Below, piece by piece: positions 20,934-31,426 of a DNA stretch of 64,000 nucleotides. The notes beneath the pieces were generated by a model. It was not told the DNA's origin and ran no database searches. It worked only from the letters and a program-made list of their open reading frames with translations. Both the position numbers and the translations under genes were made by a program. The stretch comes from Anisus vortex (Eukaryota > Mollusca > Gastropoda > Planorbidae): NCBI GenBank assembly GCA_949126835.1, contig OX421493.1:60187898-60251897 (forward strand), read 5' to 3'. Position 1 is the stretch's first letter; each line of letters opens with the position of its first letter.

Positions 20934-21213
20934 AGCATGACTCAAGTTGTCCTGCAATCTCATGCCAGACATGTAACAAAGTCTGCTTCAGCATGACTCA
21001 AGTTGTCCTGCAATCTCATGCCAGACATGTAACAAAGTCTGCTTCAGCATGACTCAAGTTGTCCTGCAATCTCATGCCAGACATGTAACAAAGTCTGCTT
21101 CAGCATGACTCAAGTTGTCCTGCAATCTCATGCCAGACATGTAACAAAGTCTGCTTCAGCATGACTCAAGTTGTCCTGCAATCTCATGCCAGACATGTAA
21201 CAAAGTCTGCTTC
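20934..21213 (+). repeat. 56-bp tandem repeat, 5 near-identical copies
   Basis: The unit starts AGTCTGCTTCAGCATGACTC. It is followed by two copies of TGTACATATTTAATTATGTC (21217-21271). Confidence 0.95.
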
Positions 21214-21297
21214 TTGTACATATTTAATTATGTCCTTATACTGTTCAACATTGTACATATTTAATTATGTCGTTTTACTGTTCTGTCTTAAATTAAG

Positions 21298-21435
21298 AAT
21301 GCTCACTGTCCTCCTATGGAGTAAATTGTAACAAGCGTTGTGGTGAACAATGTTACATGAGGCTGTGTAACCATCTTACTGGACAGTGTGAATCTGGCTG
21401 TAAAAATTTCCAGGATCCACCTCAATGTGAAATAC
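21298..21435 (+). CDS. Receptor exon: EGF-like repeat 5
   Basis: Forty-six codons, phase 1-1, acceptor AAATTAAG and donor GTAAGC. It contains SYGVNCNKRCGEQC, HLTGQCESGC and PPQCEI with eight cysteines. Confidence 0.85.
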
Positions 21436-21784
21436 GTAAGCAAGAAAGGATGTTTTACACTCATGGGTTCAAAGTTCAAATTGTAAGGCTTAGATCAGCG
21501 CTTCTCAAAGTCATTTTTTTTTTACCAGATTACTTTTACACTTGTACTTAGAGATCGACAAATATATATCTATATATCCGGCCAGTATTTTATCTCCAAA
21601 CAGTTGTCCATACAGGGGACGTCTTTACTCAAGCTATAATTAGATTCAACTGTTACCTTGTGTCCAGTTGGAGGGACATAGACTAGTTCCACGTTTACCA
21701 AATATCGTCTGGTGTCCCGTTGCCCGGACTAGAAAGCTAAAATATCGGGACGCATACGAAAAGGGCGTCTCTCCTTCTGGGTAT

Positions 21785-22130
21785 CATGGGGCAATATTAC
21801 ACGCAAATATTCACAACTGACAAGAGTAGCACCAATAGTTAAATCACTATTCCTAGAAACACTAGACTACAGAAGGGAAAGAGTAAAGTAGTAATAATAC
21901 ATAAGGTATTAAATTCTGAATTAGAAATACAACACAATAACGTATCAGTATTCAGATAAACATCACAATAAAAACAACATTCTTTTTACATATTAAATAA
22001 CCAACCCATTCTCTTTCCCAGGGGCAGTGTGAAGTGGGTTGCCTTAAGTGGGTTGCCTGAACTACAACCAGGAAATCCAACTTCTTAACACCTTTTAAAA
22101 CACTAATCATTAAGCAAGACTAGACTTAAA
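21785..22130 (+). pseudogene. LINE ORF2 fragment (same family as 48840-49430)
   Basis: With frame breaks it reads YSQLTRVAPIVKSL and LETLDYRRERVK, matching the C-terminal region of the LINE at 48840-49430, where TAACAAGAGTAATACCAATT recurs. It is broken by shifts and stops. Confidence 0.6.
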
Positions 22131-22261
22131 CTACGGATAAGCGTAGAATCTTTTGTATAGAAAAAACGCCTGGAACGGATAAGATAGAACTCTCTGTAAC
22201 AACAAATATAAGTAAATATTAAAAACTGAAAACATATTTTCTTTACAAGGGATTTTGTGAG

Positions 22262-22432
22262 GCTGGCCGGCAGGTCCAGCGGTTAGTTCACCGAACTGTC
22301 AACCAACATGGCGCGAGGTCTGTCCCTGCCGCCGACCGATCCCTGCCGCCCTGCAGGAGTTTTGGGCCTATTGGATGTAATAATCTTCTATCTAGAAGGA
22401 ACGTCTGTAAAACTTATAAGACAAGTTAATTA
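22262..22432 (+). repeat. tRNA-derived SINE
   Basis: The head GGTCCAGCGGTTAGTTCACC looks like a tRNA A box, followed by a weak B box (GCGCGAGGTCTGTCCC) and the body CCTGCAGGAGTTTTGGGCCT. It ends near ATCTTCTATCTAGAAGGAAC. The same body occurs inverted at 24358 and at every tandem-unit junction. Confidence 0.65.
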
Positions 22433-22772
22433 AAATATAAGCGGATCGGCCACCTTAAACAAATCTACCCCATATCATAATGCTCATTGAATATTCACAC
22501 TTAATAGTATTATTATTTACGTTTCAAATATTGCATATTTCATATGTCAGTGACCTTTATAAAATCTCTTTACCAACTTTCATAAATAATTTGTCTCGCA
22601 AAAAAACATTCAAATGGAAAAACACAAACTCAACTTTATTTAAACTACAAACACAAGACTATCAATCAACTACAGTTAAAGCGTATCATCTTATATTTAG
22701 AAAGGAGAGTCAAGCTACAAGTTTAGATTGACTATAATGGTTGACTGCATTCTAATTGATTTTGTTTTCCAG

Positions 22773-22904
22773 CTTGTACCACTGGCCATGGATACAACTG
22801 TACTTGTCATGAGTTCTGTAAGAGATGTGAACCTTATGGCACGAGATGTCTGGAATGTAAACCGGGATATAATTATCAAAACTTTTCAAATCTTTGCTAT
22901 GAGG
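22773..22904 (+). CDS. Receptor exon: EGF-like repeat 6
   Basis: Forty-four codons, phase 1-1, acceptor GTTTTCCAG and donor GTAAAA. The peptide GHGYNCTCHEFCKRCEP and CLECKPGYNY is a variant EGF-like module just before the membrane segment. Confidence 0.82.
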
Positions 22905-22979
22905 GTAAAACACTCTATACATATTGAATTTATTATTTAATTGTATCTATGCTTGACCTTTTTTTATGCTTTGCCTCTA

Positions 22980-23395
22980 TAGTTGTATAGTTGCATAGTC
23001 TACAGTCTATAGTTGTATAGTTGTATAGTCTACAGTCTATAGTTGTATAGTTGTATAGTCTATAGTTGTATAGTTGCATAGTCTATAGTTTTATAGTTGT
23101 ATAGTCTATAGTCTATAGTTGTATAGTCTATAGTCTATAGTTGTATAGTCTATAGTCTATAGTTGTATAGTTGTATAGTCTATAGTTTTATAGTTCTATA
23201 GTCTATAGTCTATAGTTTTATAGTTGTATAGTCTATAGTCTATAGTTGTATAGTCTATAGTTGTATAGTCTATAGTTGTATAGTCTATAGTTGTATAGTT
23301 GTATAGTCTATAGTTGTATAGTTGTATAGTCTATAGTTGTATAGTTGTATAGTCTATAGTTGTATAGTCGTATAGTGGTATAGTTGTATAGTCAT
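22980..23395 (+). repeat. TAGTTGTATAGTCTA tandem array
   Basis: Variable 7-15-bp units of TAGTTGTA and TAGTCTA, ending about 40 bases before the final acceptor. Confidence 0.95.
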
Positions 23396-23437
23396 TCAAT
23401 GTAATAAGTTCAAGATAATTGTTTTTTTTCCCCACAG

Positions 23438-23613
23438 TTAAAGTTTCCTTTCGTCCGCTACAAGCAACTGATGAAATGGATTCCTTTGTTCAATATATTC
23501 CAGTCATTATTTTTGCCATTGCCTTTATAATCTCCTCCACGGCTTTTGTTATTTTTCTATTAATACACAGGGCGGGAAAATTGAAAGAAAACAAACTGAG
23601 CAGTTCGGAATAA
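23438..23613 (+). CDS. Receptor last exon: transmembrane segment and short tail
   Basis: Acceptor TTCCCCACAG, phase 1 entry, 57 codons and TAA at 23611. A single hydrophobic helix (YIPVIIFAIAFIISSTAFVI, then FLLIH) is followed by a basic stop-transfer (HRAGKLKENK) and a cytoplasmic tail of about 15 residues ending LSSSE. No kinase, phosphatase or ITAM-like motif is visible, so signalling would need a partner. With the exons upstream this makes a type I membrane receptor with lectin-like and EGF ectodomain. Confidence 0.88.
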
Positions 23614-23652
23614 AAAGTTTGATTCATGCAAGGAAGAAGTGAAATAATTACA

Positions 23653-23864
23653 AATAAAACTGGCATTGTTTGAATTAATGGTGAAAAAAAAAGTATTGTA
23701 GCAAGTCGTAAAATTATATTTAAAAAAAAAGGAAATTAAGATTTCTCAAAAAGATTTCAGTCAAATTGTTAGATTAGGTAAATTTGTTCAATTAATTTTT
23801 TTTTATGTTCGTTTTAAATTTTTAAAGTTTTAAATGAATTTTTGTATCATAAGCGCCAATAAAG
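23653..23864 (+). other. Candidate polyadenylation signals of the receptor gene
   Basis: AATAAA occurs at 23653-23658 and at 23859-23864, 40 and 246 bases after the stop codon. Confidence 0.5.
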
Positions 23865-24006
23865 TCGTTTAAAAATTTTCAAAAAACTAAAATGATTAAT
23901 TAGCATTTGTTTACTGTTGTTTTTTTATTAATTTTTTTTGGGGTTTACTATAATATGCTCTTCTGTTGAACTTTATGACTTCTAAGTTTACAGACGTTCC
24001 TTCTAG

Positions 24007-24357
24007 GTCAGGGGTCGGGAAAACCTGGCTCGCGAGCCAGATGTGGCTCTTTTTATGGCTGAATCTGGCTCGCAAACAAATGGTCTATTATTAAAAATTG
24101 TTTATTTTTAGACTTTTTCATCTATATATTAATTGCATATCAATATTTCATTCTACAAATGAGCTAAAGTCTACTGCAGCTCAGCATCAGAAGAATTCAG
24201 AGACATAATTATTGTACTTTTAGTGTTGAAATTACACAAAATGCACACATTTACTTGAATTTTAGTTTTAAACATAATGTATGGCTCTCACAGAATTACT
24301 TTTCAAAATATGTGGTGTCCATGGCTCTCTCAGACAAAAAGGTTCCCGACCCCTGAC
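24007..24357. mobile_element. 351-bp MITE with CAGGGGTCGG ends
   Basis: GTCAGGGGTCGGGAA at the left pairs with TTCCCGACCCCTGAC at the right. CTAG flanks both sides (24003-24006 and 24358-24361). The flanks together rebuild a SINE of the type at 22262, so the MITE inserted into an inverted SINE. Its last 37 bases recur at the start of every tandem unit. Confidence 0.75.
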
Positions 24358-24500
24358 CTAGATAGAAGATCATTACTGTCTAGGCCCAAAACTTCTGCAG
24401 GGCGGCTGGGATTGGTCGGCTGTGGCTGCGATAGAACCAGGGGCGTTCGGTTGATAGTCCGGGGTACTAACCGCAGAACCAGCTGATTTCACATTTCTAA
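24358..24500 (-). repeat. tRNA-derived SINE, inverted, interrupted by the MITE
   Basis: On the minus strand it reads CTGCGGTTAGTACCCCGG at the head and GCCGCCCTGCAGAAGTTTTG in the body, like the copy at 22262. Its 3' part continues left of the MITE at about 23970-24006. Confidence 0.65.
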
Positions 24501-24540
24501 AGCTTGTGCTACATAAACCTTTGCATGTGCCGGCTGAATA

Positions 24541-25160
24541 TGCATGTAGCCCGCTGAATGTGCATGTAGCCCGCTGAATGTGCATGTAGCCCGCTGAATG
24601 TGCATGTAGCCCGCTGAATGTGCATGTAGCCCGCTGAATGTGCATGTAGCCCGCTGAATGTGCATGAAGCCCGCTGAATGTGCATGTAGCCCGCTGAATG
24701 TGCATGTAGCCCGCTGAATGTGCATGTAGCCCGCTGAATGTGCATGTAGCCCGCTGAATGTGCATGTAGCCCGCTGAATGTGCATGTAGCCCGCTGAATG
24801 TGCATGTAGCCCGCTGAATGTGCATGTAGCCCGCTGAATGTGCATGTAGCCCGCTGAATGTGCATGTAGCCCGCTGAATGTGCATGTAGCCCGCTGAATG
24901 TGCATGTAGCCCGCTGAATGTGCATGTGGCCCGCTGAATGTGCATGTGGCCCGCTGAATGTGCATGTGGCCCGCTGAATGTGCATGTAGCCCGCTGAATG
25001 TGCATGTAGCCCGCTGAATGTGCATGTAGCCCGCTGAATGTGCATGTAGCCCGCTGAATGTGCATGTAGCCCGCTGAATGTGCATGTAGCCCGCTGAATG
25101 TGCATGTAGCCCGCTGAATGTGCATGTAGCCCGCTGAATGTGCATGTAGCCCGCTGAATG
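24541..25160 (-). repeat. 20-bp minisatellite, about 31 copies
   Basis: The unit GCATGTAGCCCGCTGAATGT is almost perfectly homogeneous; the reading frames inside are repeat translations only. Units 2-5 keep only three copies. Confidence 0.97.
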
Positions 25161-25382
25161 TGTTTGAATATATAAGAGGTATATATACTAAAGTTTAGCT
25201 TAGCAAGTCTTTTTATACGTTGTTTAAAGCCCTTTGTTGAAAGTAAGAAATAAAAGACAAACACTTTTAGAAAACTTATTTTATATACGGAATATTTTAT
25301 AACAATATATAGGCCATAGATAACAATGTATAGACCATGGACAGAAAAACAATATACACATGTTTTTTTTTATTTGTTTCAT

Positions 25383-25388
25383 TTTATT
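25383..25388 (-). other. Candidate polyadenylation signal, FBG copy 1
   Basis: AATAAA on the minus strand, about 260 bases after the stop codon; the same sequence lies in the other four units. Confidence 0.4.
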
Positions 25389-25647
25389 GCAACTTTTTAC
25401 AGTGTACAGTAGCCTTTGAAGTTTATTAGTGTTAGCTTTAAATACATTTTATACTTTAAGGTACATTTATTAGAAAAGTTAATGTTGTAATACTTTTATT
25501 TTTTTTTTGTATATCAATCAAATACGGGGGTGGGGAGGGGGGGAGACAAAAATAAATTTTAAAGGTAAGTATAAGGGAAATGAAAAGTACTATTGACGAG
25601 TTCTTCAAACAACTATTTAGTCAATTTACAAGTTTGGACAAACTGAC

Positions 25648-26031
25648 TTATGGGTACTCTTTTCTCACTTTCATTTCAACTGATTCGGCAGTTTCAGTAG
25701 GTGTGGTCAAGTCTGCCCAAGACATTGTCTGTTCAGCGTTGGTAGTCGTCACAGCGAGTTTGACCTTGCCATTCAGATTGTTCGTCTTACAGTTCTTGAA
25801 CCACCAACCCACTTTACTGGTGGCCGTACATGCTCCGGAACTTTTATCTTTGTCTGTGGCGCTAAAGGGCACCTTGTTGCTTTCCGCTAGGGAGTTGCTA
25901 AGATTGCCTTTATGTTCCCCAATGTATAAAGTGAAGTGATCAGACTCGCTGCCAATTCGGAAATTAGCGTACTCGGCAAAATAGTATTTGCCTTTAAACA
26001 TGACGTCAATCCTCAATGTAAATTGTGTCCC
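25648..26031 (-). CDS. FBG-domain terminal exon, copy 1 (FREP-like)
   Basis: The exon follows acceptor TCTTTCAG and encodes 127 residues to TAA. It is the C-terminal part of a fibrinogen-related domain: FTLRIDVMFKGKYYFAEYANF, then a C-x12-C pair (CTATSKVGWWFKNC), then NNLNG, and SWADLTT with a closing EMKVRK. DKDKS before the cysteine is the usual calcium-site region. Fibrinogen-related proteins of snails are secreted immune lectins. Copy 1 differs from copies 2-5 at three residues by eye (Q or E instead of other residues near NAEQ, T for A in CTAT). It joins the exon at 26435 in phase 0. Confidence 0.85.
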   Translation of the reverse strand, partial: GTQFTLRIDVMFKGKYYFAEYANFRIGSESDHFTLYIGEHKGNLSNSLAESNKVPFSATDKDKSSGACTATSKVGWWFKNCKTNNLNGKVKLAVTTTNAEQTMSWADLTTPTETAESVEMKVRKEYP

Positions 26032-26040
26032 CTGAAAGAT

Positions 26041-26325
26041 GAAAATGTACACAAGTAACAATGACTAGATTTATATACACAATAACAATGACTAGATTTT
26101 ATGTACACAAGTAACTATGGCTAGATTTATGTACACAATAACAATGACTAGATTTATGTACACAATAACAATGACTAGATTTTATGTACACAGGTAACAA
26201 TGGCTAGATTTTATGTACACAAGTAACAATGGCTAGATTTATGTACACAAGTAACAATGGTTAGATTTTATGTACACAGTAACAATGGCTAGATTTATGT
26301 ACACAGTAACAATGGCTGGATTTTA
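26041..26325 (-). repeat. Intron array, copy 1 (GTAACAATGGCTAGATTT units)
   Basis: Roughly 27-bp units of ATGTACACAAGTAACAATGG plus CTAGATTT fill the intron between the two FBG exons. Confidence 0.95.
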
Positions 26326-26434
26326 TGTTCATTTCTTTGTATGAATCGTTGAGGCATTTTAGAATATGTTCAAAAAAAAGGTCAATAGCTAAGATTCTAT
26401 ATTTCAAATGTAATCAATTGATAAACATATTTAC

Positions 26435-26554
26435 CTTCGCTAGATATGAAAGAAGATGATCAAACCCAATCCAGTAATCGCTACAGTATCGCCCAAAGCC
26501 TTTTTTGTAATCACGTAGTGGTCGATTAAATTGGTCAGTTGTGGTTATCTGTCT
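26435..26554 (-). CDS. FBG-domain penultimate exon, copy 1
   Basis: Forty codons between acceptor CCTGTAG and donor GTAAAT, phase 0 at both ends. The peptide RQITTTDQFNRPLRDYKKGFG and then YWIGFDHLLSYLAK matches the FBG core, where the family has Fx(R/N)xWxxYxxGFG and (E/D)(F/Y)W(L/I)Gxxxxxxl. The usual tryptophan of WxxY is a leucine here. The acceptor is made of the edge of the GGTGATACA array. The more N-terminal FBG exon is not found in the unit. Confidence 0.78.
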
Positions 26555-27475
26555 CTACAGGTGATACATGTTATGATACAGGTGATGATACAGGTGAAAC
26601 ATGTGATACATGTGATGATACAGGTGATAGAAGTGATACATGTGTTGATACAGGTGATACATATGGTGATGCAGGTGATACATGGGATGATACATGTGAT
26701 GATGCAGGTGATGATACAGGTGAAACATGTGATACATGTGATGATACAGGTGATACAAGTGATACATGTGTTGATACAGGTGATACATATGGTGATGCAG
26801 GTGATACATGGGATAATACATGTGATGATGCAGGTGATGATACATGTGATGATGCATGTGATGATACAGGTGATGATACAGGTGTTGATACAGGTGATAC
26901 GTGTGATGATACAGGTTATACATGTAATGGAACAGGTGATGATATATGTGATAATACAGGTGATACATGTGAATGTGATACATGTGAATGTGATACAGGT
27001 GATATCGTTCAGGTGATACATGTGATATCCTACAGGTGATACATGTCTTATCCTACTGGTGATATAGGTGATATCCTACATGTGATACAGGTGATATCCT
27101 ACAAGTGATACAGGTTATAAAGGTGATATCCTAGTAAATCCTACAGGTGATGTCCTAGAGGTGATACGGGTGATTTAGGTGATATGTGAAACATGTGAAT
27201 GTGATACAGGTGAAACAAGTGGTGATACAGATGATATCCTACAGTTGAGACGGGTGATACAGGTGATATCCTACATGTGATGCAGGCGATGCATGTGATA
27301 CAGATGATATCCTACATGTGATACAGGTGATATGTGATACAGGTGATACATGTGAATGTGATAAAGATGATACATGTGATACAGGTGATACATGTGAATG
27401 TGATACAGGTGATATCCTACAGGTGATATCCTACAGGTGATATCCTACAGGTGATACATGTGATAAAGGTGAGAT
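26555..27475 (+). repeat. GGTGATACA tandem array, unit 1
   Basis: About 0.9 kb of GGTGATACATGTGATGATACA variants grades into GGTGATATCCTACA units. It begins directly at the FBG exon acceptor. Frames on both strands are repeat translations. Confidence 0.95.
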
Positions 27476-27504
27476 CAAATAATGTTATGGAAACGTAATA
27501 CTAA

Positions 27505-27749
27505 AATGGTAATGGTAATTTATATAGCGCTTCTATCCATGCTATATTAGCATGCTCAGTGCGCTCTAGAAGACTATTAATCTGTGAGAGGTTTCACTGC
27601 TGCCGGTTAAGCGCATGTGATAACAACTCAATATTAACGTCATCTAGTCCCAAAACTCCTGTAGGGCGACAGGGATCTGCCGGTGGCGGGGCTCGAACCC
27701 GCGACGTGTCAAGTGGTTTTTTGGTTGACAGTCTGGTGAGCTAACCGCC
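27505..27749 (-). repeat. tRNA-derived SINE at junction of units 1 and 2
   Basis: On the minus strand it has an A-box-like GGTTAGCTCACCAGACTG, a B box GGGTTCGAGCC, a body CTACAGGAGTTTTGGGACTA, and a 3' tail AGCGCTATATAAATTACC with ATTACC repeats. The same tail is on LINE copies in the window. Confidence 0.85.
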
Positions 27750-28517
27750 ATGGCTCTCTCAGACAAAAAGGTTCCCGACCCCTGACCTAGATAGAAGATC
27801 ATTACTGTCTAGGCCCAAAACTTCTGCAGGGCGGCTGGGATTGGTCGGCGGTGGCTGCGATAGAACCAGGGGCGTTCGGTTGATAGTCCGGGGTACTAAC
27901 CGCAGAACCAGCTGATTTCACATTTCTAAAGCTTGTGCCAATGCATGTGCCGGCTGAATATGCATGTAGCCCGCTGAATGTGCATGTAGCCCGCTGAATG
28001 TGCATGTAGCCCGCTGAATGTGTTTGAATATATAAGAGGTATATATACTAAAGTTAAGCTTAGCAAGTCTTTTTATACGTTGTTTCAAGCCCTTTGTTGA
28101 AAGTAAGAAATAAAAGACAAACACTTTTAGAAAACTTATTTTATATACGGAATATTTTATAACAATATATAGGCCATAGATAACAATGTATAGACCATGG
28201 ACAGAAAAACAATATACACATGTTTTTTTTTATTTGTTTCATTTTATTGCAACTTTTTACAGTGTACAGTGTACAGTAGCCTTTGAAGTTTATTAGTGTT
28301 AGCTTTAAATACATTTTATACTTTAAGGTACATTTATTAGAAAAGTTAATGTTGTAATACTTTTATTTTTTTTTTGTATATCAATCAAATACGGGGGTGG
28401 GGAGGGGGGGGGGGGACAAAAATAAATTTTAAAGGTAAGTATAAGGGAAATGAAAAGTACTATTGAAGAGTTCTTCAAACAACTATTTAGTCATTTTACA
28501 AGTTTGGACAAACTGAC

Positions 28518-28901
28518 TTATGGGTACTCTTTTCTCACTTTCATTTCAACTGATTCGGCAGTTTCAGTAGGTGTGGTCAAGTCTGCCCAAGACATTGTCT
28601 GGTCAGCGTTGGTAGTCGTCACAGCGAGTTTGACCTTGCCATTCAGATTGTTCGTCTTACAGTTCTTGAACCACCAACCCACTTTACTGGCGGCCGTACA
28701 TGCTCCGGAACTTTTATCTTTGTCTGTGGCGCTAAAGGGCACCTTGTTGCTTTCCGCTAGGGAGTTGCTAAGATTGCCTTTATGTTCCCCAATGTATAAA
28801 GTGAAGTGATCAGACTCGCTGCCAATTCGGAAATTAGCGTACTCGGCAAAATAGTATTTGCCTTTAAACATGACGTCAATCCTCAATGTAAATTGTGTCC
28901 C
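28518..28901 (-). CDS. FBG-domain terminal exon, copy 2
   Basis: Same structure as copy 1, intact, with protein identical to copies 3-5 (ACTAASKVGWWFKNC, NADQTMSW). Confidence 0.85.
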   Translation of the reverse strand, partial: GTQFTLRIDVMFKGKYYFAEYANFRIGSESDHFTLYIGEHKGNLSNSLAESNKVPFSATDKDKSSGACTAASKVGWWFKNCKTNNLNGKVKLAVTTTNADQTMSWADLTTPTETAESVEMKVRKEYP

Positions 28902-28910
28902 CTGAAAGAT

Positions 28911-29392
28911 GAAAATGTACACAAGTAACAATGACTAGATTTATGTACACAATAACAATGACTAGATTTTATGTACACAAGTAACTATGGCTAGATTTAT
29001 GTACACAATAACAATGACTAGATTTATGTACACAATAACAATGACTAGATTTTATGTACACAGGTAACAATGGCTAGATTTATGTACACAATAACAATGA
29101 CTAGATTTTATGTACACAAGTAACAATGGCTAGATTTATGTACACAAGTAACAATGACTAGATTTTATGTACACAAGTAACTATGGCTAGATTTATGTAC
29201 ACAATAACAATGACTAGATTTATGTACACAATAACAATGACTAGATTTTATGTACACAAGTAACTATGGCTAGATTTATGTACACAATAACAATGACTAG
29301 ATTTATGTACACAAGTAACAATGGTTAGATTTTATGTACACAGTAACAATGGCTAGATTTATGTACACAGTAACAATGGCTGGATTTTATGT
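28911..29392 (-). repeat. Intron array, copy 2 (longer form)
   Basis: Same units as in copy 1 with about seven more repeats; matches copy 4. Confidence 0.95.
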
Positions 29393-29498
29393 TCATTTCT
29401 TTGTATGAATCGTTGAGGCATTTTAGAATATGTTCAAAAAAAAGGTCAATAGCTAAGATTCTATATTTCAAATGTAATCAATTGATAAACATATTTAC

Positions 29499-29618
29499 CT
29501 TCGCTAGATATGAAAGAAGATGATCAAACCCGATCCAGTAATCGCTACAGTATCGCCCAAAGCCTTTTTTGTAATCACGTAGTGGTCGATTAAATTGGTC
29601 AGTTGTGGTTATCTGTCT
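29499..29618 (-). CDS. FBG-domain penultimate exon, copy 2
   Basis: Identical peptide to copy 1; a silent change (ATC for ATT) is present in the WIGF codons. Confidence 0.78.
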
Positions 29619-30380
29619 CTACAGGTGATACATGTTATGATACAGGTGATGATACAGGTGATAGATGTGATACATGTGATGATACAGGAGATAGAAGTGA
29701 TACATGTGTTGATACAGGTGATACATATGGTGATGCAGGTGATACATGTGATGATACATGTGATGATACAGGTGTTGATACAGGTGTTGATACAGGTGAT
29801 ACGTGTGATGGAACAGGAGATGATACATGTGATAATACAGGTGATACATGTGAATGTGATACATGTGAATGTGATACAGGTGATATCCTTCAGGTGATAC
29901 ATGTGATATCCTACAGGTGATACATGTCTTATCCTACTGGTGATATAGGTGATATCCTACATGTGATACAGGTGATATCCTACAAGTGATACAGGTTATA
30001 AAGGTGATATCCTAGTAAATCCTACAGGTGATGTCCTAGAGGTGATACGGGTGATTTAGGTGATATGTGAAACATGTGAATGTGATACAGGTGAAACAAG
30101 TTGTGATACAGATGATATCCTACAGTTGAGACGGGTGATACAGGTGATATCCTACATGTGATGCAGGCGATGCATGTGATACAGATGATATCCTACATGT
30201 GATACAGGTGATATGTGATACAGGTGATACATGTGAATGTGATAAAGATGATACATGTGAATGTGATACAGGTGATACATGTGAATGTGATACAGGTGAT
30301 ATCCTACAGGTGATACAGGTGATATCCTACAGGTGATACAGGTGATATCCTAAAGGTGATACATGTGATAAAGGTGAGAT
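29619..30380 (+). repeat. GGTGATACA array, unit 2 (short form)
   Basis: About 0.76 kb, lacking an internal duplicated block found in units 1 and 3; matches unit 4. Confidence 0.95.
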
Positions 30381-30409
30381 CAAATAATGTTATGGAAACG
30401 TAATACTAA

Positions 30410-30660
30410 AATGGTAATGGTAATGGTAATTTATATAGCGCTTCTATCCATGCTATATTAGCATGCTCAGTGCGCTCTAAAAGACTATTAATCTGTGAGA
30501 GGTTTCACTGCTGCCGGTTAAGCGCATGTGATAACAACTCAATATTAACGTCATCTAGTCCCAAAACTCCTGTAGGGCGACAGGGATCTGCCGGTGGCGG
30601 GGCTCGAACCCGCGACGTGTCAAGTGGTTTTTTGGTTGACAGTCTGGTGAGCTAACCGCC
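30410..30660 (-). repeat. tRNA-derived SINE at junction of units 2 and 3
   Basis: Same as 27505-27749, with one more GGTAAT repeat at its tail and CTCTAAAAG instead of CTCTAGAAG. Confidence 0.85.
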
Positions 30661-31426
30661 ATGGCTCTCTCAGACAAAAAGGTTCCCGACCCCTGACCTA
30701 GATAGAAGATCATTACTGTCTAGGCCCAAAACTTCTGCAGGGCAGCTGGGATTGGTCGGCGGTGGCTGCGATAGAACCAGGGGCGTTCGGTTGATAGTCC
30801 GGGGTACTAACCGCAGAACCAGCTGATTTCACATTTCTAAAGCTTGTGCCTTTGCATGTGCCGGCTGAATATGCATGTAGCCCGCTGAATGTGCATGTAG
30901 CCCGCTGAATGTGCATGTAGCCCGCTGAATGTGTTTGAATATATAAGAGGTATATATACTAAAGTTAAGCTTAGCAAGTCTTTTTATACGTTGTTTCAAG
31001 CCCTTTGTTGAAAGTAAGAAATAAAAGACAAACACTTTTAGAAAACTTATTTTATATACGGAATATTTTATAACAATATATAGGCCATAGATAACAATGT
31101 ATAGACCATGGACATAAAAACAATATACACATGTTTTTTTTTATTTGTTTCATTTTATTGCAACTTTTTACAGTGTACAGTGTACAGTAGCCTTTGAAGT
31201 TTATTAGTGTTAGCTTTAAATACATTTTATACTTTAAGGTACATTTATTAGAAAAGTTAATGTTGTAATACTTTTTTTTTTTTTTTTGTATATCAATCAA
31301 ATACGGGGGTGGGGAGGGGGGGAGACAAAAATAAATTTTAAAGGTAAGTATAAGGGAAATGAAAAGTACTATTGAAGAGTTCTTCAAACAACTATTTAGT
31401 CATTTTACAAGTTTGGACAAACTGAC

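Larger units (their letters stand above)
24321..27749 (-). repeat. Tandem unit 1 of the FBG-exon cluster (3.4 kb)
   Basis: It starts at ATGGCTCTCTCAGAC inside the MITE. It is longer than the others because its 20-bp minisatellite has about 31 copies instead of 3. It carries an FBG terminal exon and penultimate exon on the minus strand, two intron/flank arrays and a SINE at its right edge. Confidence 0.95.
27750..30660 (-). repeat. Tandem unit 2 (2.91 kb, B type)
   Basis: It starts at ATGGCTCTCTCAGAC and ends at the next SINE. Details such as a G-run of 12 at 28403 and a shorter GGTGATACA array match unit 4. Confidence 0.95.

Noticed and set aside
24541..25160. CRISPR-like appearance of regular short repeats.
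   Set aside because: Units are contiguous with no unique spacers, and the genome is eukaryotic.
24373..25264. Minus-strand frames of about 250 codons with HIQRATCTFSG repeats.
   Set aside because: They exist in all three frames of a homogeneous 20-bp array and collapse in the other four tandem units.
26531..27039. Asp/Thr/Cys-rich (DTGDTCD) and other repeat proteins, also in the later units.
   Set aside because: They are open in opposite strands and several frames of the GGTGATACA array; length changes from unit to unit.
27664..27749. tRNA gene, suggested by GGGTTCGAGCC and GGTTAGCTCACC.
   Set aside because: The boxes belong to a SINE head with a long non-tRNA body; no closing acceptor stem is seen. 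The same holds for 46091 and 22262.
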